DNA of 64,000 nt, taken from Ceratopteris richardii (Eukaryota > Streptophyta > Polypodiopsida > Polypodiales > Pteridaceae). The stretch covers positions 134,704,753 to 134,768,752 of the forward strand of contig CM035439.1 in NCBI GenBank assembly GCA_020310875.1. Reading direction: 5' to 3'. Below, piece after piece: positions 63,771 through 64,000 of the stretch. Below the pieces are notes generated by a model. It was not told where the DNA came from. It ran no database searches and saw only the letters and a program-made list of their open reading frames with translations. The translations under genes were made by a program, and so were the position numbers. The stretch's first letter is position 1; every line of letters starts with the position of its first letter.

Positions 63771-64000
63771 ATAGAGACAAGAGGGTAGGCCGACTAGGGT
63801 GATGAAGGCCTGTAACGTTGTGAGATGATCTGCATGTTAGTGGCTAAACATAGTGTATGTAAAAAGCCTAACATATGTAATTAGAACTGATGACAATCTC
63901 CGTAGCTTCTTTCATCTCTAGAAGGCAACTCTGCTTTTGAGGCGAAGACGAGAAATCTCGTCTCTGCTTCTGGTTTGAATCAAGTAAACACTCAACTGCG
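63771..64000. other. No gene recognised; one short palindrome
   Basis: No ORF or TE homology seen. GACGAGA-AA-TCTCGTC at 63947-63962 is a perfect 7-bp hairpin with a 2-nt centre; its meaning is unknown. Confidence 0.4.

Overview
The window is a block of nested LTR retrotransposons from the nuclear genome of a land plant. No intact host gene was found. The plant assignment rests on Gypsy primer-binding sites that match plant tRNA-Asp, Copia and TRIM primer sites that match initiator tRNA-Met, a TRIM element, and a captured piece of a plant-type Argonaute gene. The species cannot be told from the sequence. The TE load and mixed decay fit a large genome (gymnosperm, fern or similar), but that is inference.

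Layout. 1-1035: minus-strand Ty1/copia pol fragment (H). 1036-17255: old Gypsy copy A (5' LTR, tRNA-Asp PBS, gag, pro, pol, part of a 3' ORF), broken at 10867-14377 by a truncated Copia (B). 17256-20740: non-coding 3' end of another LTR element with a 1364-bp LTR (J). 20741-55853: Gypsy D, whose 5' part is lost and which has received three insertions: a 559-bp TRIM (22821-23379), Gypsy E (24716-37469, TSD ACATG) and Gypsy F (41264-54737, TSD GTATG). D ends with its own LTR at 55175-55853, inside a very decayed minus-strand chromovirus-like pol (55854-57549). 57550-61165: degenerate Copia G, same family as H. 61367-63770: tandem repeats and a short retroposed insert.

A, D, E and F form one non-chromodomain Ty3/gypsy group with an unusual plan: leader arrays built on a TCGCGA core; gag with three CX2CX3HX4C knuckles; a first retropepsin; an acidic linker; RT and RNase H; two tandem H2C2 zinc-binding modules; a DDE integrase; a second retropepsin-like domain after the integrase; a tail of W-V-P-K-K motifs; and in A, D and F a further ORF of about 1370 codons before the polypurine tract. 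E lacks that ORF and instead carries a broken copy of an Argonaute MID domain.

E and F are the best preserved and have complementary faults. E has gag, but its first protease reads D-S-R instead of D-S-G. F has lost most of gag but keeps pro, pol, the second protease and the 3' ORF. All copies carry stops or frameshifts, so any activity would need help from other copies.
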